DNA of 56,392 bases from Mycobacterium nebraskense (GTDB lineage: Bacteria > Actinomycetota > Actinomycetes > Mycobacteriales > Mycobacteriaceae). Within the stretch, counting starts at the first letter, position 1, and each line of letters begins with the position of its first letter. Of this stretch, positions 1 to 7,669 are shown piece by piece. A program made the translations under genes and the position numbers. A model generated the notes under the pieces. It did no database searches and was not told where the DNA came from. It saw only the letters and a list, made by a program, of their open reading frames with translations. The stretch covers positions 1 to 56,392 of the forward strand of contig NZ_LQPH01000114.1 in the NCBI RefSeq assembly GCF_002102255.1, read 5' to 3'.

Positions 1-9
1 CGATCGAAA

Positions 10-71
10 TTCTCATCCAATCTGGGGCAATGCAGGTCAGACTAGTAAATGTGCCCCAGATTCAATGAGAA
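10..71. repeat. Inverted repeat with TTCTCAT ends at island left side
   Basis: Two 20-bp arms face each other: TTCTCATCCAATCTGGGGCA at 10-29, and on the other strand TTCTCATTGAATCTGGGGCA reading from 71 to 52. They match at 18 of 20 positions and are separated by 22 bp. The same TTCTCAT word begins the repeats at 5778, 5804 and 6307, so this may be one end of a mobile module. No recombinase gene is visible in the window, so the assignment is inference. Confidence 0.6.
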
Positions 72-146
72 CGGACACCGGCGGCGCACCGGGCGGCCGG
101 ACGGGTAAACCACCGCCGTGTCGCACTCTTGCACGACAATGCGGAT

Positions 147-1019
147 ATGTACACCGATCGTGATTTTCAGGCCGTCGTCGACGATTTGCGCGCACAAGAG
201 TCAAAGTCACACAGCCGTGGACTCCAAGCGCTGTTTGAGCTGGTCGGCCCCGAAGGGGCCACAACGTCTGTGCTTCGGGCCGCAACAGACCTGTGCTGTG
301 CGGTAGTCCGAGGCGATGGGGCTTACCGAGTTTCAGACCATGTCCGCAGCGGTGCCGCGCAGGTGTTGGCATTGTTGTTGCGCAGACTAACCGATTACAC
401 GCGCGCGGATCTGCGGGGTGCTGACTTCAGCCAAGCCCAGCCGGTGGACTTCGACGGGTGTCACCTAGCCGGCGCGGACCTGACCGGAGCCAGGCTTGGC
501 ACGGCGAGTTTCGAGAAGGCAAAGCTGGTAGGAGCACGGCTAATAGGTGCTTCCGCATCCTTGGGGGCAGTCCTCGCGGGGGCGGACCTCACCGGAGCAG
601 AACTCGATGGTTTCGACGCCCTGGGGGCAAACTTGGCGCACGTGACCGCGCCCGCCGCGCGAGCCTGCGGAATGCGCCTTTCCGAAGCCGAGGCCGGTAA
701 CTCGGTATGGCTCGGCGCAGTTCTCGTAGGAGCGGATTTCTACAAAACCGCGCTCGGTGGCGCTGATTTTCGGGGGGCGAATTTAACGAACGCGAAGCTG
801 CGACAATGCCAGTTAAACGGGTCCCAAACGACCGACTTCCGCGGTGCGAACCTCACCGGAGCCGACATGGATGGCGCAACCCTTTACAACGTCGATTTTC
901 GTGGTGCCAACCTGACGGGTGCCCGCCTTACTGACATTCTGATTGAGAAAACCCGTTGGGATGGTGCGGTTTTGACTGGATCGCACATCTCCATTCAGGG
1001 CGGTAGCTACCAACTCTGA
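147..1019 (+). CDS. Pentapeptide-repeat protein
   Basis: A protein of 290 residues from the ATG at 147; an in-frame TTG at 129 is an alternative start and neither has a clear ribosome binding site. The N-terminal ~85 residues are not repetitive and contain a helical stretch. From about residue 85 to the C terminus there are repeated A(D/N)L-x-x motifs such as ADLRGADF, ADLTGARL and ANLTGADM, the pattern of the right-handed quadrilateral beta-helix. Such proteins often act as scaffolds or DNA mimics (the MfpA/Qnr group), but many have no known role. The N-terminal extension and the interruption around residues 175-200 are unlike a plain MfpA. It stands alone at the edge of the accessory island. 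Confidence 0.85.
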   Translation: MYTDRDFQAVVDDLRAQESKSHSRGLQALFELVGPEGATTSVLRAATDLCCAVVRGDGAYRVSDHVRSGAAQVLALLLRRLTDYTRADLRGADFSQAQPVDFDGCHLAGADLTGARLGTASFEKAKLVGARLIGASASLGAVLAGADLTGAELDGFDALGANLAHVTAPAARACGMRLSEAEAGNSVWLGAVLVGADFYKTALGGADFRGANLTNAKLRQCQLNGSQTTDFRGANLTGADMDGATLYNVDFRGANLTGARLTDILIEKTRWDGAVLTGSHISIQGGSYQL

Positions 1020-1210
1020 GCCGCCAGGCAGGTGGTTTGTACGGAAAGCCCGGGCGACGATAGGGGCATCCCAAAACGCAGTTACCACTGTCCTTCGACC
1101 ACCCGTGCCGCCCGGCAACTTTGAGGTCTCATTATCTGCTTGACTGCCTCCGCCTTCTCTCATAGCGGGCAGTGGTGATGACTGCAAGCGGTAAGCAGTT
1201 GGGAGAGAAC

Positions 1211-1444
1211 CTAAGCGCGAGAGGGCCTCCCGCGCCGCCGCTCGGGATGGGCTCGATTGTCTTCAATTTGCCGCTGCAGCGATGGATTTCGTAGATAAGC
1301 GTGTTCGGCTGCACTCAAGATGACCGCTGGTTCCAACACGATCGTTCCATCGGCCTGCTCGGTCGCCAGATACTTGTCGTGGTGGCCTAGTTTGCCCAGA
1401 CTGATTCGGCGCCGACTATCCACTTCAATCACCACGGGTTCCAC
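1211..1444 (-). CDS. AbrB/MazE-like antitoxin-type small protein
   Basis: A 77-residue protein starting with GTG at 1444. The N-terminal half (VVIEVDSRRRISLGKLG, then DGTIVLEPAVI) resembles the swapped-hairpin fold of AbrB/MazE/SpoVT DNA-binding antitoxins. The C-terminal half is charged and ends in an Arg-rich tail, as in antitoxins that bind a toxin through a flexible tail. It is divergent from the small gene at 1524, with a 79-bp gap holding an inverted repeat that could be a shared operator. Function is inferred from fold similarity; no experimental homologue can be named. Confidence 0.6.
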   Translation of the reverse strand: MEPVVIEVDSRRRISLGKLGHHDKYLATEQADGTIVLEPAVILSAAEHAYLRNPSLQRQIEDNRAHPERRRGRPSRA

Positions 1445-1464
1445 ATAGTCAATGATAACCCGCC

Positions 1465-1498
1465 TTGCCCCAGATGTTCAATTGGGGCTTAGGGGCAA
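1465..1498. promoter_or_regulatory. Inverted repeat in divergent promoter
   Basis: TTGCCCC at 1465-1471 pairs with GGGGCAA at 1492-1498, and a second nested pair is GCCCCA at 1467-1472 with TGGGGC at 1483-1488. It lies between the divergent antitoxin-like and toxin-like genes, where an autoregulatory operator would be expected. The sequence also shares the ATCTGGGGCAA word (other strand) with the terminal repeat at 10-29. Confidence 0.4.
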
Positions 1499-1523
1499 CG
1501 GGGTATTGGGGTAGGATCTGAAT

Positions 1524-1784
1524 GTGCTGGAGATGGACCCGGAGCCTCACGACGAATTGGTGCGGCTCTACGACGCCCACCCCGCCTTAGCGGCGCGGAT
1601 TGACGAATGGCTCGACCGCATCGAAGCCGATTCTGCTGCCGCGGCGGTCCGCCGGCGCCTCATCCGGCCCGGCCGGCTATGGGCGATCACCATCCCCGAC
1701 CCCGACCGTGATTACCTGATCCTGTGGGACCTTGACGGCGCAACCCCGGTCATTCGCTATCTCGGCCCCGATGTGCTGACCTGA
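1524..1784 (+). CDS. Small protein, possible RelE-type toxin partner
   Basis: An 86-residue protein from a GTG at 1524 (an internal ATG at 1533 is possible). The N-terminal half is helical and acidic. The C-terminal half reads RLWAITIPDPDRDYLILWDLDGATPVIRYLG, a strand-rich pattern like the core of RelE/ParE-fold toxins, where an Arg-rich strand precedes a hydrophobic strand. Size and position next to an AbrB/MazE-like gene support a toxin-antitoxin reading, but the genes are divergent rather than in one operon, which is unusual, and catalytic residues cannot be assigned. Confidence 0.45.
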   Translation: MLEMDPEPHDELVRLYDAHPALAARIDEWLDRIEADSAAAAVRRRLIRPGRLWAITIPDPDRDYLILWDLDGATPVIRYLGPDVLT

Positions 1785-1815
1785 CCTTCCACTTGAAACA
1801 CCGCCCCGTGATGCT

Positions 1816-2906
1816 TCACCCGATCTCCGACTCGTCGATTATGCCGTCAAGCCGGTTCAGCGCATGGCAGATGACTGCGATGTAGTCCTCGATTTCATCG
1901 AAAATCTCTGCTCGATCTTCCCGAACATCGAAGTTCAGCGGGCCGACCGAGGGATGCCTGCTAGCGCTCGGAACGCAAACTATAGGAACCCCCGCACCAG
2001 ACTTGGCCAGCGAGCTGGGTTGGCGTAGCAGGAATCTTTCAGCTCGAGGAGTAATCACGTAGGAGCGGCTAGCGCGGTGCACCGGCTCGTTGGTGTAGTC
2101 GAAAAGCTCTGCATCACGCGGCGGTTCCAGTAGCCAGCCATCAGTCTCCACTCCGCTGATTGTTTCTGCTTCCAGGTCGGTCTCGCACATGCCCCCGTCC
2201 AGCAGCTCCTGGCCGAGGTGTACGAAAGCTGTCGGGTGGGCGCGATTTCACGAGCGCGCATCTGAGAGATGAACTCGACGGTCATGATTCCAGCTCTATC
2301 GTCGATGTTCTCTGCGCACAGGGCGCGGTCGATGATGTCCCGGGCAGCTTCTTGGATGCAGTTGTGTAGAAACAGGGTCCACTCCGCGAGGCCCGGATTT
2401 TTGCTCACACTTGGCAGTGCAAGTTCAGGTTCCCGCGCGACGGCGGTCTGCGCGAGTTCCCTTGGCTGCGACAGGGGGTACATCGTTGCGGTTCGGGTTA
2501 TGACGTATCCCGGCGCCGGCCCAAATGTGGTGGGGACATACCAGCCCTCGGCGGTGACGTCGTGCATCGGTTGAAGCCAGTCGCCACCATCAGTCGGGAA
2601 GGTACCGAAGATGTGTGGTTGCTCGGCGATGCCGGCCGAATCCATCGCGCTGATGAACTCGCTGATCAGCTCGTCGGTCCGGATATCGAGCGGATGGTCA
2701 AACGGTGCGCTCACGATGGGTGTCCTTTGCTCTGGAGTCGATGCCTGTTCCTGACGATAGGCGGTCCACCTCTTCTCAGCGTCCGCAGAAAACCGCCGGC
2801 CGCCCGTATAACCGCTGTCCAGATGCATAAACAGCCAGCGCCGTGCCGCGTCGGCAGGCGTTATGGGCAAATCGTCGCGGCTGCCCCGGTCGGGTAGGGC
2901 CGCCAT
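1816..2906 (-). pseudogene. Frameshifted gene of unknown function
   Basis: Two reading frames make one protein of about 360 residues. The first frame runs from the ATG at 2906 to about 2250 (ending in ...MRAREIA), and the second continues from about 2245 to 1816 (HPTAFVHLGQELLDGG, then MCETDLEAE). A single missing base near 2240-2250 explains the break; the first frame downstream of it becomes Arg/Cys/Ser-rich nonsense. I do not recognise the family: there is no signal peptide, no membrane segment and no clear motif. It could be a recent mutation, a sequencing error, or, less likely, two genes. Confidence 0.6.
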
Positions 2907-3470
2907 CGTGGAATTCGCTACAGCCGAAAATCCGGTGGAATTTCGGTGAAAACGCGGTGTACTAGGCGCGCCCGTTTGCGACCCGCGCTTCTACCCAGGT
3001 ACCGGGCGCGGGCAACTGACCTTCGATTTCGCGGCCCGTGAGCTCTGGGTCTGCGGTGAAAACGGGACTTAGGGGGTCAAGTCCCCCCGCCTCTGGCCGG
3101 TTAGCTACCTCAACGCTACAGCTCAGCGGCAATTTCAGTTCGTGACCCTTGAGCCCGGCCGCACGAAACTGCCGGTGCGTTTCAGGGTCTTCGCAGCTCA
3201 GCCGGCGAAGCCGGCAAAGGTAGGCACCCAGGACATTCCGCGCATTCCCAGGCTGGTACTCGCACTGGTTTGCCTACGTTCAGCAAACGGGGGTGCCCAT
3301 ATCGCGGTGGCTCCGATCAATTGACGGTTATCAGCAAAAGACTGCTTAGCTGGTTCGGCGTGTCGCGTATGACCGGCGATGCCGGCGCAGGTCTTCCCAC
3401 CCTACCAACGCGCGCAGCTCCCGAGGTCGCCTGGACAAGACCAAGACACTTGGCGTATGGGCCTGGTCTC
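2907..3470. other. Intergenic stretch without recognisable gene
   Basis: I see no convincing coding sequence. The only notable structure is a G5/C5 hairpin with a 7-base loop at 3072-3088. Short open frames exist on both strands but have poor composition and no start signals. Confidence 0.5.
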
Positions 3471-3692
3471 TCATCGACGGTCGTCAAGCGACTGCAACAG
3501 GCATGAATCACCCAGGGGCGGAGTGTAAATCGTGTGCTCGCAGCGCCGACAAGAGTGGGAACGGTGCATCCGTCCGCAGCGGCAGTGCGCTACTCCGACA
3601 AGCACCTGGTTGGGGCCGAGCTCCGCGGCGCATTCGGGGCATCGTGATGGGCGGGGTTCCTCCCATCCACGCCGGGTCTGCCGAAGTCCCAT
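3471..3692 (-). CDS. Small zinc-ribbon protein
   Basis: A 73-residue protein from the ATG at 3692; the open frame extends further upstream but that part is low-complexity and Arg-rich, so the short start is preferred. Cysteines are arranged as CPEC, CRC, CRRC plus a late Cys, spaced like one or two zinc ribbons. Such proteins bind nucleic acid or act as small regulators. It is divergent from the ParB-like gene at 4022, so it could be an accessory gene of the same element. No named family is recognised. Confidence 0.45.
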   Translation of the reverse strand: MGLRQTRRGWEEPRPSRCPECAAELGPNQVLVGVAHCRCGRMHRSHSCRRCEHTIYTPPLGDSCLLQSLDDRR

Positions 3693-4021
3693 TTCCGCGA
3701 TCGTAGCGTCGAAGTGAAGTTGAAGCGCCTGCGGCGCTACTGAACAGCTTGGACCGTCCCGGCCCAAGCCGATATTCGTCTGCCTTTCTGGCTTTTTCGA
3801 TTGTTGCCCGGCGGTTCGCTGCGCGCCAAGGCCACGGCCTCCGCTTCGCTCCGGGCGCAAGGCTCGCGCAGTTACCCGACACGCGCGCTTCGCTCGCGGC
3901 GGCCAACTGCGCGCCCGGACCTTGCACTCCGCGCCCCTATACCGGGCCAAATCTCAATTGCCAGAAGGCAAAAAGAGCAGGCGGCCATGTGAACGCCTGC
4001 CGCACACAGAAAGGTTCAACC
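3693..4021. other. Leader region of the parB-like gene
   Basis: This 329-bp stretch separates the zinc-ribbon and ParB-like genes. It is rich in short GCGC-type palindromes and, at its 3' end, has the hairpin described separately. The open frame reading into parB from 3749 has Arg/Ala/Ser-rich composition with no start signal and is not taken as coding. Confidence 0.45.
3977..4000 (+). promoter_or_regulatory. Hairpin in parB leader
   Basis: GCAGGCG at 3977-3983 pairs with CGCCTGC at 3994-4000 across a 10-base loop. It ends 21 bases before the parB start codon. It could be an operator, a ParB-type binding site or an mRNA leader structure; the sequence alone does not decide. Confidence 0.4.
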
Positions 4022-5668
4022 ATGACCGACACAACCAACACCGACAGCAACGCCGCCGCCGTCGACCAGACCATCGGGACGCTGGAACACCTCGACCCGA
4101 CGCTGCTCGACATCGGTGACAACGTCCGCGACGACGCAGGATTGAGCAAGGCGTTCATCGCTAACATCGCCGAAAACGGAGTCCTGGTGCCGATCACGGC
4201 TGTGCGTGACCCCGAGCGGACCGAGGTCATCCGGGTCCGCAACGGGCAGCGGCGCACCCTTGCCGCCCGCGAGGTCGGCTTGACCAGCGTTCCGGTCTAC
4301 GTGCTGCCGTCCACCGCCTCCGATGCCAGCCAGGAGACCATCGACCGCATCGTGCACCAGATCGTGACGAACGATCAGAAGCGCGATCTCACCGACGCCC
4401 AGCGGGCACGCGGCATCCAGCAGATGATCGATGCAGGGCTGTCGGTGGCCAAAGTGGCCAAGCGGTTATCTGTCGGCAAGGACGCCGTAAAGGCTGCTCA
4501 CACAGCAGCACGGTCGGCCACCGCCATGGACGCCCTGGCCAGCGGTCAACTCAGCCTGACCGAAGCCGCTGCGATCACCGAGTTCGAGGACATACCCGGC
4601 GCGGTGGACCGGCTAATGAGGTCGGCGGGGGGGACCTGGTTCGAGCACACGGTCGCCCAGCTCCGGCAAGAACGCGACACCGCCCAGGCCCGAGCCCACG
4701 CCGCCCAGCCTTTCGCCGATAAGGGGTTCACCATCCTCGAGCAGCGCCCGGAGTCGTGGGACCCGGCCTGTATACCGCTGCACCACCTGGTGACCGCCGA
4801 AGGTGACGAAGCCGACGACACCGCTGTCACCAACCCCGCCCACTGGGCCGTGTTTCTCGTCGACGACACCGCCCTGTGCGACGTGGAAACCGGCGAGGTC
4901 GTGGACGAACAGAGCGTGGACTGGGACACCGAGGATCAGCCAGACGCCACACCCGCCGAGGGGCTGCGCCACGCCAACACGGTCACCGACAAGGAGGTGT
5001 TCACCCCCGATTACTACTGCCTCGACTACCGTTCCGCAGCACTGACCCCGCAGAGCTGGTTCGCGCGGCAGGCCGGACTGGTGGACACCGACACCGGCGA
5101 CGCGATCGACTTGGACGACGAGGCTCGCCAGGCCGCACGTCAGCAAGCCGCGCTTGACAAGGCCGAGACCGAGAAGCGGGAGCGCCGGAAAGTGTTAGCG
5201 CTCAACAAACTCGGGGATGCCGCTCTCGGTGTGCGGCGAGAGTTCGTCAAAAAGTTGTTGGCGCGTAAGACCCCACCTAAGGGTGCGGCCATGTTCGTCG
5301 CTGACTGCTTGGCTCGTGACAACGCGTTGCTCACCAACAACAACGCGCTGGACACCACCGCCGAACTGCTCGGTGTGGACAGCGGCCAAGCCGTGGCCAA
5401 GCTCGTGGCCGATCTGCCCGCCAATGGCGACGGGCGCGCCCAGGTGCTCACGCTGGCCCTGGTGCTCGGCGCTCTGGAATCGCGGACCCCCAAAGACGCC
5501 TGGCGCAATAACACAGGCTGGTGGGGCCACCACGTGGGCAGCAGCGAGTATCTGCGCTGGCTCGCCGACAACGATTACCCGCTGGCCCCCGTCGAGGAAG
5601 TTGTGACCAAGGCCAAGAGCGCCGATGACGTGTACGAGCAGTACTTGGCCGATGCGGTGAAGGAGTAA
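4022..5668 (+). CDS. parB: ParB/RepB/Spo0J-family DNA-binding protein
   Basis: A 548-residue protein from the ATG at 4022, preceded by GAAAGG. Residues ~15-110 form the ParB N-terminal nuclease-like/CTP-binding domain (DNVRDD; VRNGQRRTLAAREV, matching the GxRR-type box). Residues ~115-190 form the helix-turn-helix (DAQRARGIQQMIDAG, then SVAKVAKRLSVGKDAVKAA). The long C-terminal ~330 residues are acidic then helical and far exceed the ~300 residues of chromosomal ParB, as in plasmid or integrative-element ParB-like proteins. There is no parA next to it. It more likely works as an orphan partition or regulatory protein of the accessory island than as the chromosomal segregation factor. Confidence 0.85.
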   Translation: MTDTTNTDSNAAAVDQTIGTLEHLDPTLLDIGDNVRDDAGLSKAFIANIAENGVLVPITAVRDPERTEVIRVRNGQRRTLAAREVGLTSVPVYVLPSTASDASQETIDRIVHQIVTNDQKRDLTDAQRARGIQQMIDAGLSVAKVAKRLSVGKDAVKAAHTAARSATAMDALASGQLSLTEAAAITEFEDIPGAVDRLMRSAGGTWFEHTVAQLRQERDTAQARAHAAQPFADKGFTILEQRPESWDPACIPLHHLVTAEGDEADDTAVTNPAHWAVFLVDDTALCDVETGEVVDEQSVDWDTEDQPDATPAEGLRHANTVTDKEVFTPDYYCLDYRSAALTPQSWFARQAGLVDTDTGDAIDLDDEARQAARQQAALDKAETEKRERRKVLALNKLGDAALGVRREFVKKLLARKTPPKGAAMFVADCLARDNALLTNNNALDTTAELLGVDSGQAVAKLVADLPANGDGRAQVLTLALVLGALESRTPKDAWRNNTGWWGHHVGSSEYLRWLADNDYPLAPVEEVVTKAKSADDVYEQYLADAVKE

Positions 5669-5678
5669 CGCGTCTCTC

Positions 5679-5714
5679 GGGTGGGGTCAGGACGTCGGTT
5701 CTGGCCCCACCTTT
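5679..5714 (+). terminator. Terminator hairpin after parB
   Basis: GGTGGGGTCAG at 5680-5690 pairs with CTGGCCCCACC at 5701-5711 (one G-T wobble) with a 10-base loop, followed by TTT. It begins 12 bases after the parB stop codon, the expected place for an intrinsic terminator. Confidence 0.7.
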
Positions 5715-5777
5715 CGCGGCTGTAGGTTCTCAAGCTGCGTGGCGGACGGCGATGCCCTGACATGCAGGTCTCTAGAA

Positions 5778-5822
5778 TTCTCATGGAAATGGCGGACATA
5801 TTGTTCTCATCTTCGTGGCGGA
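5778..5822 (+). repeat. Tandem TTCTCAT-N5-TGGCGGA repeats
   Basis: Two copies, 5778-5796 and 5804-5822, have identical outer words and a 5-base variable centre, 26 bp apart. A third copy lies at 6307-6325. The second and third copies both continue with TCC. The spacing and conservation suggest binding sites for a recombinase or replication protein of the adjoining island. Confidence 0.6.
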
Positions 5823-6199
5823 TCCTAAAACCAGAGGGTTGTGTTGAATTTCAATGCGCGACCTGGCTTGGTTTCGTATCGCAACGGCCGCCGGGACAAC
5901 GATTTCGCTAAATCGTGCCCGCCGAAGGATTCCAATTGTTAAGATGACACGTTGGGTGACACGAAAGTGTCGCTGTGACAGCGCTTTAGGACATTACGCG
6001 TCGTGTCGGTGTCAGCCGGGGCCTAACACACTGCGTATCAACGAGTTTGGCCCGAGGGGGGTAAATGACCCGGGCGCTTATCTCCGAGGCCGAGTCAGAC
6101 TATCGGTAGTTTGCGCTGACTCCGACGCCCCTCGCTCCCAAATTCGTCCGCTCGGAAAATCATGACGGTCGATGTAGAGTGCCTCGCCCCCTGGGCCCA
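5823..6199. other. Gap between island repeats without clear gene
   Basis: A 103-codon open frame from 5854 has biased composition (Arg, Cys) and no ribosome binding site, so it is not called. I see nothing else of note here. Confidence 0.4.
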
Positions 6200-6300
6200 C
6201 TACATAGCGAAGCCGATCTGGCGCAGCGACTCCTGCACCCACTGGCTCGCGACTCGCGCCGCGGCCTGACGGAGCCTCGCTCGGGAGCCCAGCGCGACTA
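6200..6300 (-). pseudogene. C-terminal gene fragment at island boundary
   Basis: Reading the minus strand toward the TAG at 6202-6200, one frame gives a plausible amphipathic tail (RLRQAAARVASQWV, then QESLRQIGFAM). No start is available because the frame runs into the repeat at 6307. It looks like the last ~30 residues of a gene truncated at the island boundary. The parent protein is not recognised. Confidence 0.3.
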
Positions 6301-6306
6301 ATGAGA

Positions 6307-6325
6307 TTCTCATATTGGTGGCGGA
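6307..6325 (+). repeat. Third TTCTCAT-N5-TGGCGGA copy
   Basis: The motif repeats exactly the outer words of 5778 and 5804 and is followed by TCC like the second copy. The first seven bases are also half of a perfect palindrome, ATGAGA-T-TCTCAT, at 6301-6313. It lies 38 bp past the end of the mce operon's last gene and may mark the right boundary of the accessory island. Confidence 0.6.
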
Positions 6326-6362
6326 TCCGCAGGAAAACGATTGGTGCAGCATCACCGTGGGC

Positions 6363-7025
6363 TCAGATGGGATCGAACTCAGCGATCAGCCACCGACCGT
6401 CGACTTTGTCGAGCGTGACTCGGACGCTGGAGGCGCTGTTGGTCGGCGAATCTTGGCCGATGGTGACGGTCTGGTTTACGAACAGCAAAACGACGGCATG
6501 GCTGCCGGTCGCCTCTATCGGCGCTGCGGCCGGCACCGTGGCCGACGCAGAGATGTGCTTCTGCTTGGCTCCCGGGATGACTACGTCGTGGGTCAGTGAC
6601 GTGTAGGCGTTAAGGAACTTGCCGGTGAGTCTGCTCCGGGCGGCCTCGAGGTCCTTTTCCACGCTGTCGGCCCGATACGACAGCAGAGCGATGGTGCTTT
6701 CGGTGGCGGTACGCACGGATTCCGTGGCGGCCAACTGAGCGGTGCGCGCGGAGCCGCCCTGCCACTTCAGGAAGCCTGCGGCCACGGCCAGCGACAGCGC
6801 GAGGCCGGGCAGTAGTGCGTACACGATCGCCCGCGCCCAGCGGATGTGATGCTTCGCAGGTGTCGAACTTTGACGGTCGCCTGACTCGTCGACCTCGGTA
6901 GTCGCAACATCGGTGTCCGGCTTGTCCCCGGCGATCGCCGTCGGGCCCGGCGTGGCAGGCGCTTCCTCCGATGAGGCGACATTGGTGTGATCGTCCGCGC
7001 GGCGGAGCAACTTCGGAAACTTCAT
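6363..7025 (-). CDS. Mce-associated membrane protein (second mam gene)
   Basis: A 220-residue protein from the ATG at 7025, whose ATGA overlaps the stop of the previous gene. The N terminus is a ~70-residue hydrophilic, disordered cytoplasmic part; one membrane helix follows (AIVYALLPGLALSLAVAA, residues ~67-84). The C-terminal domain resembles the periplasmic NTF2-like domain of Mas/Mam proteins, ending in GRWLIAEFDPI. Such proteins are encoded at the 3' end of mce operons and are thought to stabilise the Mce transporter. It is the last gene of the operon. Confidence 0.85.
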   Translation of the reverse strand: MKFPKLLRRADDHTNVASSEEAPATPGPTAIAGDKPDTDVATTEVDESGDRQSSTPAKHHIRWARAIVYALLPGLALSLAVAAGFLKWQGGSARTAQLAATESVRTATESTIALLSYRADSVEKDLEAARSRLTGKFLNAYTSLTHDVVIPGAKQKHISASATVPAAAPIEATGSHAVVLLFVNQTVTIGQDSPTNSASSVRVTLDKVDGRWLIAEFDPI

Positions 7026-7627
7026 GGCACGAACTCGACGTTGGAGACTTTGACCTGACCGTCGGTCTTCTGCACGAAGATCCGCATTCGCCATGCTCGT
7101 GGCGCCTGATCAGACGCAGCGGCGTCTGACGTTTGCACAGTCATGGCCACCAGCACCTGGGCGGTGTCGGCCGTCTCCGACTCCAGCCCTGCCGAGCTGA
7201 TGGTACCGACCGTGATGGCTTTGGCTTGCTTGACGACCTCGATAAACGGCTTCGACCGTTTGGCGAAATCGTCGTGTAACTGTCCTGTCGCCCCATCCAG
7301 GATGCGCTGTACATCGGTGTCAGCATGCCGCCAGTCGATCGTAGTTAGGTTCAGCGCGCCCTGCCTGGCCACTTGCAGAAATTGGTTTCGCTGGATCTGC
7401 GCCTGATGCGTCTGGTAGCTGCGAAATCCCAACCATCCAACCAACACAGACAAGGCAACGACGATAGTCAGACAGACGCGAATTGTCGGCCGCAGGTGGA
7501 ACACCGATTCTGCGGAGCGTGGTGTAGATGCGTTCTCCGTGGGGTCTATATCAGACTCGATGGTGTCCCCATCCGCGTCGACGACGTCGCCGCCCGGGGA
7601 CGCGTGGAAGTCAACCGCCTCACGCAT
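7022..7627 (-). CDS. Mce-associated membrane protein (first mam gene)
   Basis: A 201-residue protein with an acidic N-terminal 45 residues, one membrane helix at ~50-68 (VCLTIVVALSVLVGWLGF) and an extracytoplasmic domain that ends in VSNVEFVP, the same closing pattern as its downstream neighbour. Family knowledge places these proteins with the Mce complex in the cell envelope. It starts 42 bases after mceF and overlaps the next mam gene by 4 bases, so the two are translated together. Confidence 0.85.
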   Translation of the reverse strand: MREAVDFHASPGGDVVDADGDTIESDIDPTENASTPRSAESVFHLRPTIRVCLTIVVALSVLVGWLGFRSYQTHQAQIQRNQFLQVARQGALNLTTIDWRHADTDVQRILDGATGQLHDDFAKRSKPFIEVVKQAKAITVGTISSAGLESETADTAQVLVAMTVQTSDAAASDQAPRAWRMRIFVQKTDGQVKVSNVEFVP

Positions 7628-7669
7628 ACCGTGCTCCGTCCGTCGTCGTGGTTCTGCGCGTCATATTCG

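Noticed and set aside
3061..3095. tRNA T-arm-like hairpin (G5, 7-base loop, C5)
   Set aside because: The loop does not have the TTC order of a T-loop, and no acceptor, D or anticodon stems can be placed around it.
3749..4021. N-terminal extension of the ParB-like protein
   Set aside because: The 91 extra residues are Arg/Ala/Ser-rich, lack a start signal and precede a clean ribosome binding site and ATG at 4022.
5854..6165. 103-codon plus-strand open frame
   Set aside because: No ribosome binding site, odd composition and no similarity to a known fold; probably chance.
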